A stretch of 64,000 nt of DNA. Source: VXPQ01 sp964608315. Lineage in GTDB: Bacteria > Bacteroidota > Rhodothermia > Rhodothermales > VXPQ01. Shown here piece by piece: positions 9,266 to 18,552 of the stretch. The stretch covers positions 27,450-91,449 of the forward strand of contig CAZSNF010000013.1 in assembly GCA_964608315.1 (NCBI GenBank), given 5' to 3'. How positions within the stretch are numbered: position 1 is the first letter of the stretch; each line of letters begins with the position of its first letter. The notes beneath the pieces are model-generated. The model saw nothing but the letters and a program-made list of their open reading frames with translations. It did no database searches and was not told the DNA's origin. The position numbers were made by a program, and so were the translations under genes.

Positions 9266-10141
9266 TTACGGTTCCCGAATGACCCGGAACCCCATGAACG
9301 GCCCATCCGTGAGCCAGAATTTGCTTTTCGGTATTTGCGGATCCGTTTCCTGCCATTTAGGGGACGGCGTCTTGCGCGCGGCGCACCCCACGTCTGCCGC
9401 CTTGTCCATGAAGGAACCCCCGCAGGCGAGGGGAGCGCCTTCCGGCCCGGCGCACCATTCCGCGGCGTTGCCGATCATATCGTAGAGGCCGAACGCATTC
9501 GGGGCAAGACTGCCCACAGGGTGCGCGGCGTCGAACGCATTGTCCCAGTACCAGGCCTGTTCTTCCAGCGCGTCGGCGGATACGGGCGGCGCATCCGCAA
9601 GGCAGGCGTATTCCCATTCCACCTCCGTGGGCAAACGATACGTCTCGCCAGTGCGCGCGGAAAGCCATTCGACAAACGCTTCCGCCACCAGGTATGTCAT
9701 GCTGATGGCGGCGTAGCCGCGGTGCCCGTAGCCCCTGTCCGGCGCGCCATACGGTTTGCTTGGGCGCAATATGGCGTCGTCGGGACCTGCGTCGCCGCCG
9801 GTTCCGAAAGCATAGATATCGAAAATGTCCCACGGAACCTCCGTTCTGGAAATCCAGAAGGGGCCTGTCGAAACCGATTCTCCATGCAATGCGACGGAAC
9901 CCGCCGGGACCGGAATCATATCGAGTTCGGCAAGCGCCTCGCCGAACGTTTCGACATAGGCTTCCATCCCATCGGTCGCGGAAACATCCGCGACCGAACC
10001 TGCATGCTGCGCGCTTGCCGCGCCTGCAAGGAAAACACACCCGTACGCCGCCATGCCTGTCAGGAAAAATATCCTGCCGACGAGCCGCCCGCCGTTGCGG
10101 GCCGCGCGTTCCGCCATAGCGGGCGCAGTTATCTTGGCCAT
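9266..10141 (-). CDS. Exported SUMF1/formylglycine-generating-enzyme-fold protein
   Basis: A 291-residue protein with a signal peptide ending near AGAASAQ and a single FGE-sulfatase domain. Conserved blocks seen are MIPVPAG, WISRTEVPW, YRLPTEVEWEYAC, NAFGLYDMIGNAAEWC, GGSF and GFRVIREP. In true formylglycine-generating enzymes two cysteines follow the RGGS block and do the chemistry. Here GGSFMDKAADVGC offers one at an altered spacing, so it may not activate sulfatases even though one lies 4 kb away. I chose ATG 10141 because AAGG precedes it; ATG 10165 is also open. The 5' end overlaps the divergent apbE signal region by about 90 bp, so one of the two starts may be wrong. Confidence 0.75.
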   Translation of the reverse strand: MAKITAPAMAERAARNGGRLVGRIFFLTGMAAYGCVFLAGAASAQHAGSVADVSATDGMEAYVETFGEALAELDMIPVPAGSVALHGESVSTGPFWISRTEVPWDIFDIYAFGTGGDAGPDDAILRPSKPYGAPDRGYGHRGYAAISMTYLVAEAFVEWLSARTGETYRLPTEVEWEYACLADAPPVSADALEEQAWYWDNAFDAAHPVGSLAPNAFGLYDMIGNAAEWCAGPEGAPLACGGSFMDKAADVGCAARKTPSPKWQETDPQIPKSKFWLTDGPFMGFRVIREP

Positions 10142-11123
10142 AAGCCTTGCATCGTGCATGTCCATGCGGGAAACGAATCGGGATTCGGATCGACAAGCGG
10201 ATAGGCGGAAACTGTACCGGTACGAATATACGCAGGTTCACATGGGCGTACAAGCCCGCATCGCTTTATATGCGCCGGACCGCGCCGCAGCGGAACGCGG
10301 CGCCGCGGCCGCCTTTGACCGGATCGCCTCCCTCGATGCAACCATGAGCGATTACCGCCGGGACAGCGAACTGACGCGCCTCGGGGAAAGAAGCGGCGAC
10401 GGACCGATTCAAGTCAGTCCCGATCTGTTCCATGTGTTGCGGCGGGCCCAGCGCCTCGCACGGCTCTCCGGCGGCGCCTTCGACGTGACAGCGGGACCGC
10501 TGGCGCAGCTCTGGCGCGCGGCCCGGGATACAGGAACGCCGCCCTCGCCGGACGCGCTCGCCGCTGCGCGCGCGCGCAGCGGCTATGCCCTGCTCCGGCT
10601 CGATCCGAAAGATTCCACTGCCACGCTCGCAAGCAAGAACATGCGCCTCGACCTCGGCGGCGTCGCCAAGGGATTTGCGGCGGACGAAGCCCTGAAGATT
10701 CTCATGGCGCTCGGCCTCCCGCGCGCCATGATCGAATTCGGCGGGGATATCGTCGCGGGAGAAGCGCCGCCAAAGGAACGCGATACGGCGGACAGTCCTC
10801 AAGATAACCAGACGGGCTGGCGCATTACGGAGCCACTCTCCGGGCGCACGTTCCACCTGGCGAACGCCGCCATATCCACCTCCGGCGACACGGTGCAATT
10901 CTTCGTGATCGACGGAACTCGGTACTCCCATGTGCTGGACCCGCGCACAGGAATCCCCCTGACCAGCCGCATCGCCGTAACCGTCATCGCGCCGGAGGGC
11001 GTCCTGTCGGACGGGCTCGCGACCATGCTGTCGGTGCTTGGCCCCGAGGAGAGCATGGCCCTCGTCGAGCGCGCCTGGCCGGACGTGCAGGTTTTCTTCG
11101 ACACCGCCGGCGAAAAGAAATAA
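10053..11123 (+). CDS. apbE: FAD:protein FMN transferase (ApbE), lipoprotein form
   Basis: ApbE attaches FMN to Thr/Ser of periplasmic redox proteins such as NqrB/C or RnfG. From this start the protein has 356 residues with a lipoprotein-like signal (AVILAISLASC). Catalytic-domain blocks are MGVQARI, DATMSDYRRDSELTRL, LDLGGVAKGFAADEA (flavin/Mg binding), MIEFGGDIVAGE and VLDPRTGIPL. No Nqr or Rnf genes are in the window. The start is uncertain. ATG 10053 gives a plausible signal peptide but overlaps the divergent FGE-like gene and lacks a well-spaced ribosome site. ATG 10158 would remove the signal. The catalytic assignment is secure. Confidence 0.88.
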   Translation: MPVRKNILPTSRPPLRAARSAIAGAVILAISLASCMSMRETNRDSDRQADRRKLYRYEYTQVHMGVQARIALYAPDRAAAERGAAAAFDRIASLDATMSDYRRDSELTRLGERSGDGPIQVSPDLFHVLRRAQRLARLSGGAFDVTAGPLAQLWRAARDTGTPPSPDALAAARARSGYALLRLDPKDSTATLASKNMRLDLGGVAKGFAADEALKILMALGLPRAMIEFGGDIVAGEAPPKERDTADSPQDNQTGWRITEPLSGRTFHLANAAISTSGDTVQFFVIDGTRYSHVLDPRTGIPLTSRIAVTVIAPEGVLSDGLATMLSVLGPEESMALVERAWPDVQVFFDTAGEKK

Positions 11124-11145
11124 CTTCTCTCCGCCCGGCACACAC

Positions 11146-13152
11146 TCAGTTCATCGTCGCCAGATCCCGCACAGTACCCGCCAGCATGCGCACTTTCGCC
11201 GCATTCCCCGAATCGTCCGCCTCGCCGTCCAGCGCGTCGGATAACAGCGTCAACGCCTCTTGCCGGGCCGCGCCCGACGCATTTTCGGCAGCGGCGAGGT
11301 TCTCCCGCAACGATGCGATCCGATCCGCAGAAAGCGCTTCCGAGCGTTCCAGCTGATCCACGTAGGCGCGCGCCAGCACAAAGGTGGCGGGCCATACGAA
11401 TGCGGGCTGCATCTGCGCATTGAGATAGTCGAGTTTGACCGTTCCGGCGGCAGCGATCTCGTTTTCCGAAAGATATTCGCTCGGCGTCAGTTCGAAGATG
11501 TCGAGCCCGCGCGCGATTTCCGAACTGACGAGCGCGCCGTTGTACCAGTACACCGACCAGCTCCCGCCCATCACCATGCGGTCCGGGTTGACGGGCCCCC
11601 GGTCATGGTACGCGATCTCTACAGGGTTCGAAGGATCCGTCCAGTCGAACACGGAAATGCCCCCCTGGTACCAGGATTGCACCATGACGTCGCGTCCGGG
11701 AATCGGGATCAGCGAGCCGTTGTGCGCTACGCAGTTCTCCTGAGGCGTCTGCGGTTCCGGAATCTTGTAATAACTCTTGAACTGCATCTTGCCGTTTTCC
11801 AGCGTGAAAATGGCGTTGGCGCCCCATTCCACGGGATCAGTGGCGCGGCATTTCGGCGCGCCGCCGCCGCCCCATTCGTCCGTGAAAAGAATGCTGGTGC
11901 CGTCGTTGTTGAACGTAGCCGAATGCCAGTAGGCGAAATTCGAGTCGGCGACGGCGTCGATGCGCTTCGGGTTCGCCGGATCCGAGATGTCCAGCAGCAG
12001 CCCGTAGCCTTCGCAGGCGCCGCCGGCCAGGCCGATCTCCGGATACAAGGTAATGTCATGGCATTGCGTAGGACCGGGCTGCGGCCCCTCCGGCTCGTCG
12101 AGCGGCATTCCGATCCGTTCCGAAACGATTTCCCGGAGATTCTCGCGCAGATAGACGCTGTCCGCGGCGGACGGCGGGCCGGCGCCCTCTCTGGCTTCCA
12201 TGATTTCCGAAAGCAGCATGGAAACGAACCGGTCGGGCAACACTTGCGGGTTGCCAAACATCTCGACCACGAAGTCGCCTCGCGCACGCGCCGCCTCAAC
12301 GGCAGCGATATCGGCGGGCGCCAGACCATGCTCCTCGGGCGCCGTCAACCCCTCGAAAAGGCGCGGAGAACTCACGATCGCGGCCTGCTCGGGATGGGCG
12401 AGAGGCACCTTGATCACCTCAATCCGAAACAGGGCCGTATTCGGGTCTTCTTCGGGCGGGGCGCCGGAGCAACCGGGCAGTTCTTCCGCCGGGCGCACCG
12501 GGGCGGACCCCGATATGTAGACATACACATTTTCATCGTCGTTCGGGTCCTTCAGCACCGAATGCGTGTGGGAGCCGCGACAGGTCTGCACATTGGCGAT
12601 GTATTCGGGATTGCGAATATCGCTGACGTCGAAGATGCGAATTCCCCGCAAGCGATCCGGGCTTACCGCCTCCTGTACGCCTTCCGCGCCGCAATCGAGC
12701 CGACCGCCCAGTCCTTCGCCCGAAACGAAAAGCAGGTTTTCATACACCGAAACATCGCTCTGCGACGCAGGGCAGAGATAATCGACGACCATCCCGGGTT
12801 CGGCGGGATTGGAAATATCCCATACCTGAATGCCGTTATAATTCCCCTGGATGGCGTACGGGCCGGTAAAAGCCAGGTCAGAATTCGTAACCCCGATGAA
12901 ATTTTCCGGCGAGGGCGTCGCGGAAAGCAACTGCAAATTCCATATCGCCTCTTCGGCGTCGAACAGGCCCGCCTCGAGCCCGACGCGGGATGCGGCGGTC
13001 CCGCCCGACCCGGACGCATTGCTCGAGGTCATGACGGCGGTCTGGCTGCATGCGACAAGCCCGCCGGCCAGGCCCGCGCAAAGCAGAAGCAGCCATAAAC
13101 GACGGGCGGCGGCCCAAGCGATGGAAAGATCAAGAAGCGCTTTGGTTTTCAT
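11146..13152 (-). CDS. LVIVD-repeat beta-propeller lipoprotein
   Basis: A 668-residue lipoprotein. The signal peptide ends in GGLVAC (Cys about residue 35). Its body contains repeated strands of the LVIVD type: GIQVWDISNPAEPGMV, GIRIFDVSDIRNPEYI, GLLLDISDPANPKRI, GISVFDWTDPSNPVEI and a final GLDIFELTPSEYL, which suggest a beta-propeller. Paired cysteines and HTHS and WHSATF motifs resemble selenium-binding or choice-of-anchor propeller proteins. The C-terminal 80 residues are helical. ATG 13152 is preceded by AGGGGC, and an upstream open extension lacks a signal. The next gene upstream (DUF305) is 55 bp away on the same strand, so the two probably form an operon. Function is unknown. Confidence 0.8.
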   Translation of the reverse strand: MKTKALLDLSIAWAAARRLWLLLLCAGLAGGLVACSQTAVMTSSNASGSGGTAASRVGLEAGLFDAEEAIWNLQLLSATPSPENFIGVTNSDLAFTGPYAIQGNYNGIQVWDISNPAEPGMVVDYLCPASQSDVSVYENLLFVSGEGLGGRLDCGAEGVQEAVSPDRLRGIRIFDVSDIRNPEYIANVQTCRGSHTHSVLKDPNDDENVYVYISGSAPVRPAEELPGCSGAPPEEDPNTALFRIEVIKVPLAHPEQAAIVSSPRLFEGLTAPEEHGLAPADIAAVEAARARGDFVVEMFGNPQVLPDRFVSMLLSEIMEAREGAGPPSAADSVYLRENLREIVSERIGMPLDEPEGPQPGPTQCHDITLYPEIGLAGGACEGYGLLLDISDPANPKRIDAVADSNFAYWHSATFNNDGTSILFTDEWGGGGAPKCRATDPVEWGANAIFTLENGKMQFKSYYKIPEPQTPQENCVAHNGSLIPIPGRDVMVQSWYQGGISVFDWTDPSNPVEIAYHDRGPVNPDRMVMGGSWSVYWYNGALVSSEIARGLDIFELTPSEYLSENEIAAAGTVKLDYLNAQMQPAFVWPATFVLARAYVDQLERSEALSADRIASLRENLAAAENASGAARQEALTLLSDALDGEADDSGNAAKVRMLAGTVRDLATMN

Positions 13153-13207
13153 AGCCCCTGTTCGGGTTAATGGGAAGAAAAATAATTCGGATGCAATAGA
13201 CCCGGAA

Positions 13208-13897
13208 TCAACTGTCCTCGCCGGCGTCGGGTAACTGGTCAAGCATGAGTTCCATCCGGGCGATCTCGGTAACCTGGTCTACGTGAATGCCCGAAGCAAG
13301 CTTAAACGCCGCTTCGTCCAGCGCAGCCCCGTCCGTACTGAAAAGCTCGTCAACCATATAAACCGCCCCTGCGTGGTGCTGAATCATACAGGTCAGAAAA
13401 AGCCGGTCGAAATCCAGGCCCCGGGCGGCGGCGAGTTCCTCCAGCTGCTCCTGCGTAAGCATGCCGGGCATGCGGCTATGCATGGCGTGACCGCCTGCGC
13501 CGCGCACCATCAGCATAATCCCCTCGATATGGATTTCGGGAACCGGTTGTCCGCGTTCGCGGAGCCATTGCTGCATCAGCTCGATCTCGTCCTGCTGCGC
13601 GTTAATGATCCGGGCGGCCAGCGTCTGCACCTGCGGGCTGGCGCCATTGGGAGGAGCCAGTCGCGACATCACGAGGGCCTGGGCATGGTGCGCGATCATC
13701 CCCGTCATAAAGTGGGTGTCGGCCTCCGTAAAGTTGGCGCGGGCGCTATCGAGGCGGGCCCAGTAGAGCGCCTCCAGTTCGGCGGTCGAGGGCCGGTCGG
13801 CCTGCTCCGTTATCACGCCGCCCGTGCTGCCGCAGGCCGCCGCAAAAAACATAATCAGCAGCGCCGCAATCCGATCAAGTCGCTTCACGTCTTTCAT
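13208..13897 (-). CDS. DUF305 family lipoprotein
   Basis: A 229-residue lipoprotein (lipobox FFAAAC) with two copies of the DUF305 ferritin-like half-motif: FMTGMIAHHAQALVMS (about residues 63-78) and FLTCMIQHHAGAVYMV. The paired HH and Met residues are the family's presumed metal or copper ligands. DUF305 proteins are often found with copper or metal-handling genes, and one copper-linked family (DUF411) occurs 10 kb away, but no direct link is visible. It is first in a likely two-gene operon with the LVIVD lipoprotein downstream. The upstream region carries a full copy of the dispersed repeat. Confidence 0.85.
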   Translation of the reverse strand: MKDVKRLDRIAALLIMFFAAACGSTGGVITEQADRPSTAELEALYWARLDSARANFTEADTHFMTGMIAHHAQALVMSRLAPPNGASPQVQTLAARIINAQQDEIELMQQWLRERGQPVPEIHIEGIMLMVRGAGGHAMHSRMPGMLTQEQLEELAAARGLDFDRLFLTCMIQHHAGAVYMVDELFSTDGAALDEAAFKLASGIHVDQVTEIARMELMLDQLPDAGEDS

Positions 13898-13965
13898 TGG
13901 AATGTGAAAAAACGGAAATACCCGTATTCGAATACGGATTCGTTACAAAAACGTTACAAAAAATA

Positions 13966-14225
13966 TAAGGAACCTCTGATTAAGTCCGCAAAGTTCAGAG
14001 GCTGCGAGGGACGCGCTGGCAAGGAATGACGAAGCAATGCGGCAGGCCCCGCATAATGAGGAATGACGCGGCCAGAGCGTCCCTCGCAGCCTCCCGAAGG
14101 GCGCTTCGCGTCCGCTGCGCCCGAATCCGTAGCGTATGCCGCTGATTGCAACGACGCCGTCATAATGTCACTGTACGCGCGAACGCGAAGCGCTGATCGA
14201 AGCAGAATGAATCAGAGGTTCCTTA
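13966..14225 (+). mobile_element. Full copy of a 260-bp MITE-like repeat
   Basis: Ends are perfect inverted repeats: TAAGGAACCTCTGATT at the left and AATCAGAGGTTCCTTA at the right. Inside, a 20-bp arm at 14000-14019 pairs with 14072-14091 with a single mismatch, enclosing two AGGAATGAC repeats and a short ATGCGG/CCGCAT stem. A second small hairpin (GGGCGC/GCGCCC) lies in the right half. No coding potential is convincing. The structure fits a non-autonomous miniature inverted-repeat element; no matching transposase is in the window. Target duplications are not clear. Confidence 0.85.
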
Positions 14226-14323
14226 AGATATGCAATTCATAGCATGTCATTCGGGACAATCCCGGCGCATCCCGGCAGCAAATCCCTGGACGCAGGACCT
14301 CGCACACCCCGGAACCATAGCGC

Positions 14324-15763
14324 CTATTGCGCCGCGCGTCTTTTTTCGTCCAGCAATTGTTTCAGGCGAGCCAGGGTTTCATCGTGCTCCGGGCTGTCCG
14401 CCAGATTGTCGTATTCCTGCGGGTCTTCCTGATAATCGTACAACTCCACGCCCGCCTGCCCCTCGTTCCATTCGGTGTACCGGAATCGCGGAGTCCGGAT
14501 GGTGTGTCCAAGAACCGGCTCGGCGGGCAATTCGGGGCGCGTCCAGCGAGCGCGGCTCCAGGCCACCGTCAGCGCGGCCTGCCTGCCGGGATGCGCGGGA
14601 TCGTCGAGTACAGGCGTCATGCTCTGACCGGCCAGATGCTCCGGCAGCGGAAGGCCGCTCAACTCTGCCAGCGTAGGATACAGATCGACCAGCTCCGTAA
14701 GCGCCTCGGTGGCGGCGCCGGCGTGTCGGCGTTCCGGGGTAGACACGATCAGCGGAACCCGGACGGAGCCTTCAAACAGATCTCCTTTTTGCCAGAGGCC
14801 GTGATGCCCCAGATGGTACCCGTGATCGGACACGAATACGACAATGGTATTGTCAGCCATGTCCAGGCGCTCGAGGGCGTCGAGCAAGCGGCCCACCTGC
14901 GCATCCATGAAAGAAATCGACGCATAGTAGGCCTGAATGATCTCCCGTCGCTGCTCCACCGTCAGTTCGCGTTGTCTGGGGCGATCGGCCAGCGCAGCCA
15001 CCGGAATGTCGTCGCGGTCTCCGGGCTCTTCCATGACCGGACGGATATCCTCAAGGGGATACTTCTCGAAGTAAGAACGAGGCGCCACGTACGGCGTGTG
15101 CGGCCGGTAAAAGCCCACGGCCAGAAAAATCGGCTGGCCCGTCTGTGCTGCGTGATGTTCCTCGAGCAATGCGATGGCGGCGCTGGCGCCGAGGGCGTCG
15201 GTGTGCTCGCCTTCCTCGTCGTCGATAGCCAGCCAGCTCAGCGTGCCCCCGAACTGGCCCGGAATCAGGGTATGGATCCGGTCGTGCACTTCCCGGTCGA
15301 TCCCGCGCGGGTTCGCGACATGATCCCACGAGAGCGAATCATCCAGGCCATCAGTACCGATCTCGCGGGGTACGCCATAGTGAAACAGCTTGCCGACCCG
15401 CGCGACATAGTACCCGTGTCGCCGGAACCATTGGGGAAGCGTCGCAACCTCGGGAATATGTACGCGAAAGGTGTCCTGGTTCGTGAGCACGCCGGTTTGC
15501 TCGGGATACAAGCCGGTCAGGAAGCTGACCCGGCTGGGGTTGCAGACCGGATACTGGGAATACGCCCGATTGAAACGCATCCCTTGCGCGGCGAGGCGGT
15601 CGATATGGGGACTCTGGACCAGATCGTGGCCGTACGCGCCCAGATCGTTGTTGAGATCGTCCACCGCGATGAACAGAACATTGGGGCGCTCTTCAGGCTG
15701 ACCGCACGCCGCAAGAAGCAGGCAGAACAGACCTGTGAAAAACGCAAAAGACCGGAAGGGCAT
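14324..15763 (-). CDS. Sulfatase, iduronate-2-sulfatase-like, lipoprotein
   Basis: A 479-residue alkaline-phosphatase-superfamily arylsulfatase with a lipoprotein signal (CLLLAAC, Cys20). Metal-binding Asp pair VDD (about 35-36) and the sulfatase signature C74-N-P-S-R78 are present. That Cys must be converted to formylglycine for activity. Further blocks are FLTGLYPEQTGVL, FLAVGFYRPHTPYVAP and VFVSDHGYHLGHHGLW, typical of the iduronate-sulfatase-like (S1_7) group acting on sulfated glycans. Such enzymes are common in marine polysaccharide degraders. The FGE-like protein at 9266-10141 might be its activator but lacks the usual cysteine arrangement. The gap 15764-15950 to the next gene shows no feature. 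Confidence 0.9.
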   Translation of the reverse strand: MPFRSFAFFTGLFCLLLAACGQPEERPNVLFIAVDDLNNDLGAYGHDLVQSPHIDRLAAQGMRFNRAYSQYPVCNPSRVSFLTGLYPEQTGVLTNQDTFRVHIPEVATLPQWFRRHGYYVARVGKLFHYGVPREIGTDGLDDSLSWDHVANPRGIDREVHDRIHTLIPGQFGGTLSWLAIDDEEGEHTDALGASAAIALLEEHHAAQTGQPIFLAVGFYRPHTPYVAPRSYFEKYPLEDIRPVMEEPGDRDDIPVAALADRPRQRELTVEQRREIIQAYYASISFMDAQVGRLLDALERLDMADNTIVVFVSDHGYHLGHHGLWQKGDLFEGSVRVPLIVSTPERRHAGAATEALTELVDLYPTLAELSGLPLPEHLAGQSMTPVLDDPAHPGRQAALTVAWSRARWTRPELPAEPVLGHTIRTPRFRYTEWNEGQAGVELYDYQEDPQEYDNLADSPEHDETLARLKQLLDEKRRAAQ

Positions 15764-15950
15764 AGGGGGCCTCAGTGGAAGAAAGCGAACGGATCAGCGA
15801 TATACCGGCATGTCCGCAGACGGTGTACATGACCGGACCTGCACGCGATGGCATGTCCGCAAGCAGATAGCAATATACTCTGTACTTCCCTTCGCGGGGG
15901 CAACATATGCCCGACCGGGACGGAATACCGCGTAAAAATAGCGCGCCCTG

Positions 15951-18491
15951 CTATTGCCCCGCAGGCACAAGTTCCAGCAGGCGCTCGGGAGAGGTCAGTT
16001 CTTCCCCGGGAGAAATTTCCACCAGAAACCCCTCCGCCCAGCGGGCGGCCATGTCCCGGTAATGACGGTCCAGCGGGTTGCCGGATTGGCCCGTGGGCAG
16101 AAAAAAGTACCCCTGCGGCGCGTACGGATCCATGCGCGCCACGAAGCGCTGGGAAACGCCGGTTTCCCCGGTCCACGGCGGATTCCACGAGGTGGAATCA
16201 AGCGGCGACCAGAGAGAGCGGTCGGAAGCCCGCAGCGTATAGGGGCCGCCTCGCGCCGGATACGGCCCCACATGAAACGAAAACAGCCTGTCGAGCCACG
16301 CTACGCTTCCCAACGGATGCGCCGAGCGCTCGACATGCGCCTCGCCCCATCCGGCGTCCGTCCAGGCCGCCGCCGTACGGGCCGCTTCTTCCTCCCATTG
16401 CACAAGGGTTTCGGTTTCGGGCGTACGCACGTCGTCGGCCCAAAGCGCCAGCTGGCTTCCCGGCGCATCCCCTTCTTCAAGCATTTGCACGAACGCGAAG
16501 GCCGGGAAAACGCCGTCCTCGCCCAGTTCGTGCGCCGCGACAAGGGCGCGCAGGCGATAAAGCCAGACGAAAAACGGCGCGGCGCCGCGCGATCGGGTTT
16601 CGAGCGCAAGGTCCCAGTGCGCAAGCGCCTCGGCCAGGTCCTCCGCGCCGATGCGGCGGGCGGCGGCGACCGCCCGCTGTCGGGTGCGCCCGGCCCACAA
16701 ACTTTGCGAATCCAGTTGCAGGCGGCGCATGTCGTCCACGGTCCATCCCGAAGCGCGGGAGACCGCATCGTCGATGCGCCGGGCCCGAAACGGCGGGACA
16801 TATTCCCTTGCAATCCGCCCGAACGCGGCCCGGCGCTGAAGATTATTGGCCGTGGATATATAATCGGAAGGCGGATCGACCCATGCAGGGAACGAATCCT
16901 CGTCGAGGTATTCCGTCCAACCCTCAGGCCACGCTTCAGGCGACGAAACGACGGCCCCGACCGCACCGTCGGGGCGCACCGGAACCGAACCGGTCAGGCG
17001 GTATCCCAATCTTCCCGAGGCGGAAACATAGATAAGGTTCTGGTGCGGCTGACTGAAACCCCGCGCGGCCGCGTCCATCTCTTCCACTGTGCGGGCATGA
17101 TTCATATTCGCGAGCGTCCGGAAAGGACCCGGCTCCAGAAACCCGGTCCAGAGCATAGACAGGTCAAGCCCGCCCGCAGGAATCACGTCGGTAATAATCG
17201 GTCCCCGCACGGTGCGGCGGACGGCCCATTCCACGGGCTGCTCCCGCCCGCGCACTTCGATGAGTTCGCGCCGGACCTCGAGGGGACGCCAGACGGAACC
17301 GTCGAGGTAGCTGCGACCGTCCTCGCTGAGGGTCTCGGCGATGAAATCCGCCCCGTCAATGGATCCGTTGGTGAAACCCCACGCGATGCGCCGGGAAAGG
17401 CCTATGACCACGCTATGGGCGCCCGGAATCGAGAAACCGGCCACATGGTGATCGGAATCTTCGACAGAGATTGCATTCAGATACCATGTCGAGGGGGCCC
17501 GGAGATTAAGGTGCGTGTCGTTGGCAAGCAGCGCATGCCCGTCCGCGGTTCGGGAAGGGCCGATCGCCCACGAGTTGGACGCCGGTAAACCAAGTCCTGC
17601 AAGCAGACCCAGGGGATCGAGCGGCTTGCGAGGCGCCGGCGCAGCTTCCGCAAGGCGGGTTCGATATGCACCGGGAAAGACCGCTTTCCCGCTCCGCGTC
17701 GGTGCTGCGGATGCGGTCTCGTCTTCCGGCATTCCCGGTTCTCCGGGACGATCCTGCAATATCGTGGGCCCCCAGGCAGGATAACGCGGCGTCAGTGCGG
17801 GACGGTGCGTTTCGGGAAGACGGGCGAGCGCTTCGATGCGATCCAGTTCCCCCTGCCACTTCGACAAATCGAACGTCATGCTCCGGGAGATGGAAAGCGA
17901 GGCCTGCGGAGTCCACGGCTGGGGATCGACGCCCAGGATTACGAACTCGGGCGGCCAGGGACCGCGCCAGCTTGCGATCCGCGCATTCACCCCCTCGGCA
18001 TAGGCCCGGAGCGTGTCGAGCATGGACTCCGGGAGCGTGGCCATCTCCCGCGTCGCCGCTCCCCAAAAGTCAAGGGTCCGGAGCAGCTTGTCGGCTCCAA
18101 TGGCGGGCTCGCCGAACAGTTCGGCAAGGCGCCCCTGGGCCACCCGCTGATACATTTCGAGTTGCCACAAGCGCTCGGAGGCGTGGATAAAGCCCTGCGC
18201 CCGTATGGCGTCGAGTTCGTTCCGGGCCCGGATGCGGGGAACGGCCCAGTCGTCGAAGGCAATGGTCACCGGAGCGGACAGACCGGGCAACTCCACAGCG
18301 CCCGACCGGGGCTGGATCGATGCGCCCAGATACCAGCGCGCCCCGAGAACCGTGACGCCGAGCAGGAACAGCACGCAAACCAGCGCCCATACCACGGCCC
18401 GGCGGATCGCCTTGCCCCGGCGAACCGACCCGGAAGAATCCGGCACAGCAGTTTGTTGCGGGTTCATGGCTTGCACGGAATCTGTGCGCAT
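15951..18491 (-). CDS. Penicillin acylase family Ntn-hydrolase
   Basis: An 846-residue precursor of the penicillin G acylase/quorum-quenching acylase family (S45). A transmembrane or signal anchor lies at about residues 30-50. The alpha chain begins VTIAFDDWAVPRIRARNELDA and GFIHASERLWQLEM. Self-cleavage is expected before S305 (ASNSWAIG), which becomes the N-terminal nucleophile. After it come HALLANDTHLNL and PGAHSVVIGLSRRIAWGFTNG, the typical beta-chain start. The start at 18491 has GGAG just upstream; ATG 18467 is an alternative. Likely substrates are acylated amines or N-acyl homoserine lactones, but specificity cannot be read. It is probably independent of the sulfatase. Confidence 0.88.
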   Translation of the reverse strand: MRTDSVQAMNPQQTAVPDSSGSVRRGKAIRRAVVWALVCVLFLLGVTVLGARWYLGASIQPRSGAVELPGLSAPVTIAFDDWAVPRIRARNELDAIRAQGFIHASERLWQLEMYQRVAQGRLAELFGEPAIGADKLLRTLDFWGAATREMATLPESMLDTLRAYAEGVNARIASWRGPWPPEFVILGVDPQPWTPQASLSISRSMTFDLSKWQGELDRIEALARLPETHRPALTPRYPAWGPTILQDRPGEPGMPEDETASAAPTRSGKAVFPGAYRTRLAEAAPAPRKPLDPLGLLAGLGLPASNSWAIGPSRTADGHALLANDTHLNLRAPSTWYLNAISVEDSDHHVAGFSIPGAHSVVIGLSRRIAWGFTNGSIDGADFIAETLSEDGRSYLDGSVWRPLEVRRELIEVRGREQPVEWAVRRTVRGPIITDVIPAGGLDLSMLWTGFLEPGPFRTLANMNHARTVEEMDAAARGFSQPHQNLIYVSASGRLGYRLTGSVPVRPDGAVGAVVSSPEAWPEGWTEYLDEDSFPAWVDPPSDYISTANNLQRRAAFGRIAREYVPPFRARRIDDAVSRASGWTVDDMRRLQLDSQSLWAGRTRQRAVAAARRIGAEDLAEALAHWDLALETRSRGAAPFFVWLYRLRALVAAHELGEDGVFPAFAFVQMLEEGDAPGSQLALWADDVRTPETETLVQWEEEAARTAAAWTDAGWGEAHVERSAHPLGSVAWLDRLFSFHVGPYPARGGPYTLRASDRSLWSPLDSTSWNPPWTGETGVSQRFVARMDPYAPQGYFFLPTGQSGNPLDRHYRDMAARWAEGFLVEISPGEELTSPERLLELVPAGQ

Positions 18492-18552
18492 CGCTCCGGA
18501 ATACTTTCGGTAGGGGATGCTTCGATCAAAATATCCTGAAAAGCCCTGCCCG

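Noticed and set aside
13954..14163. Small minus-strand protein over the repeat
   Set aside because: The same translated sequence appears at the other full repeat copy (61502 side), so it is repeat-derived read-through, not a gene.
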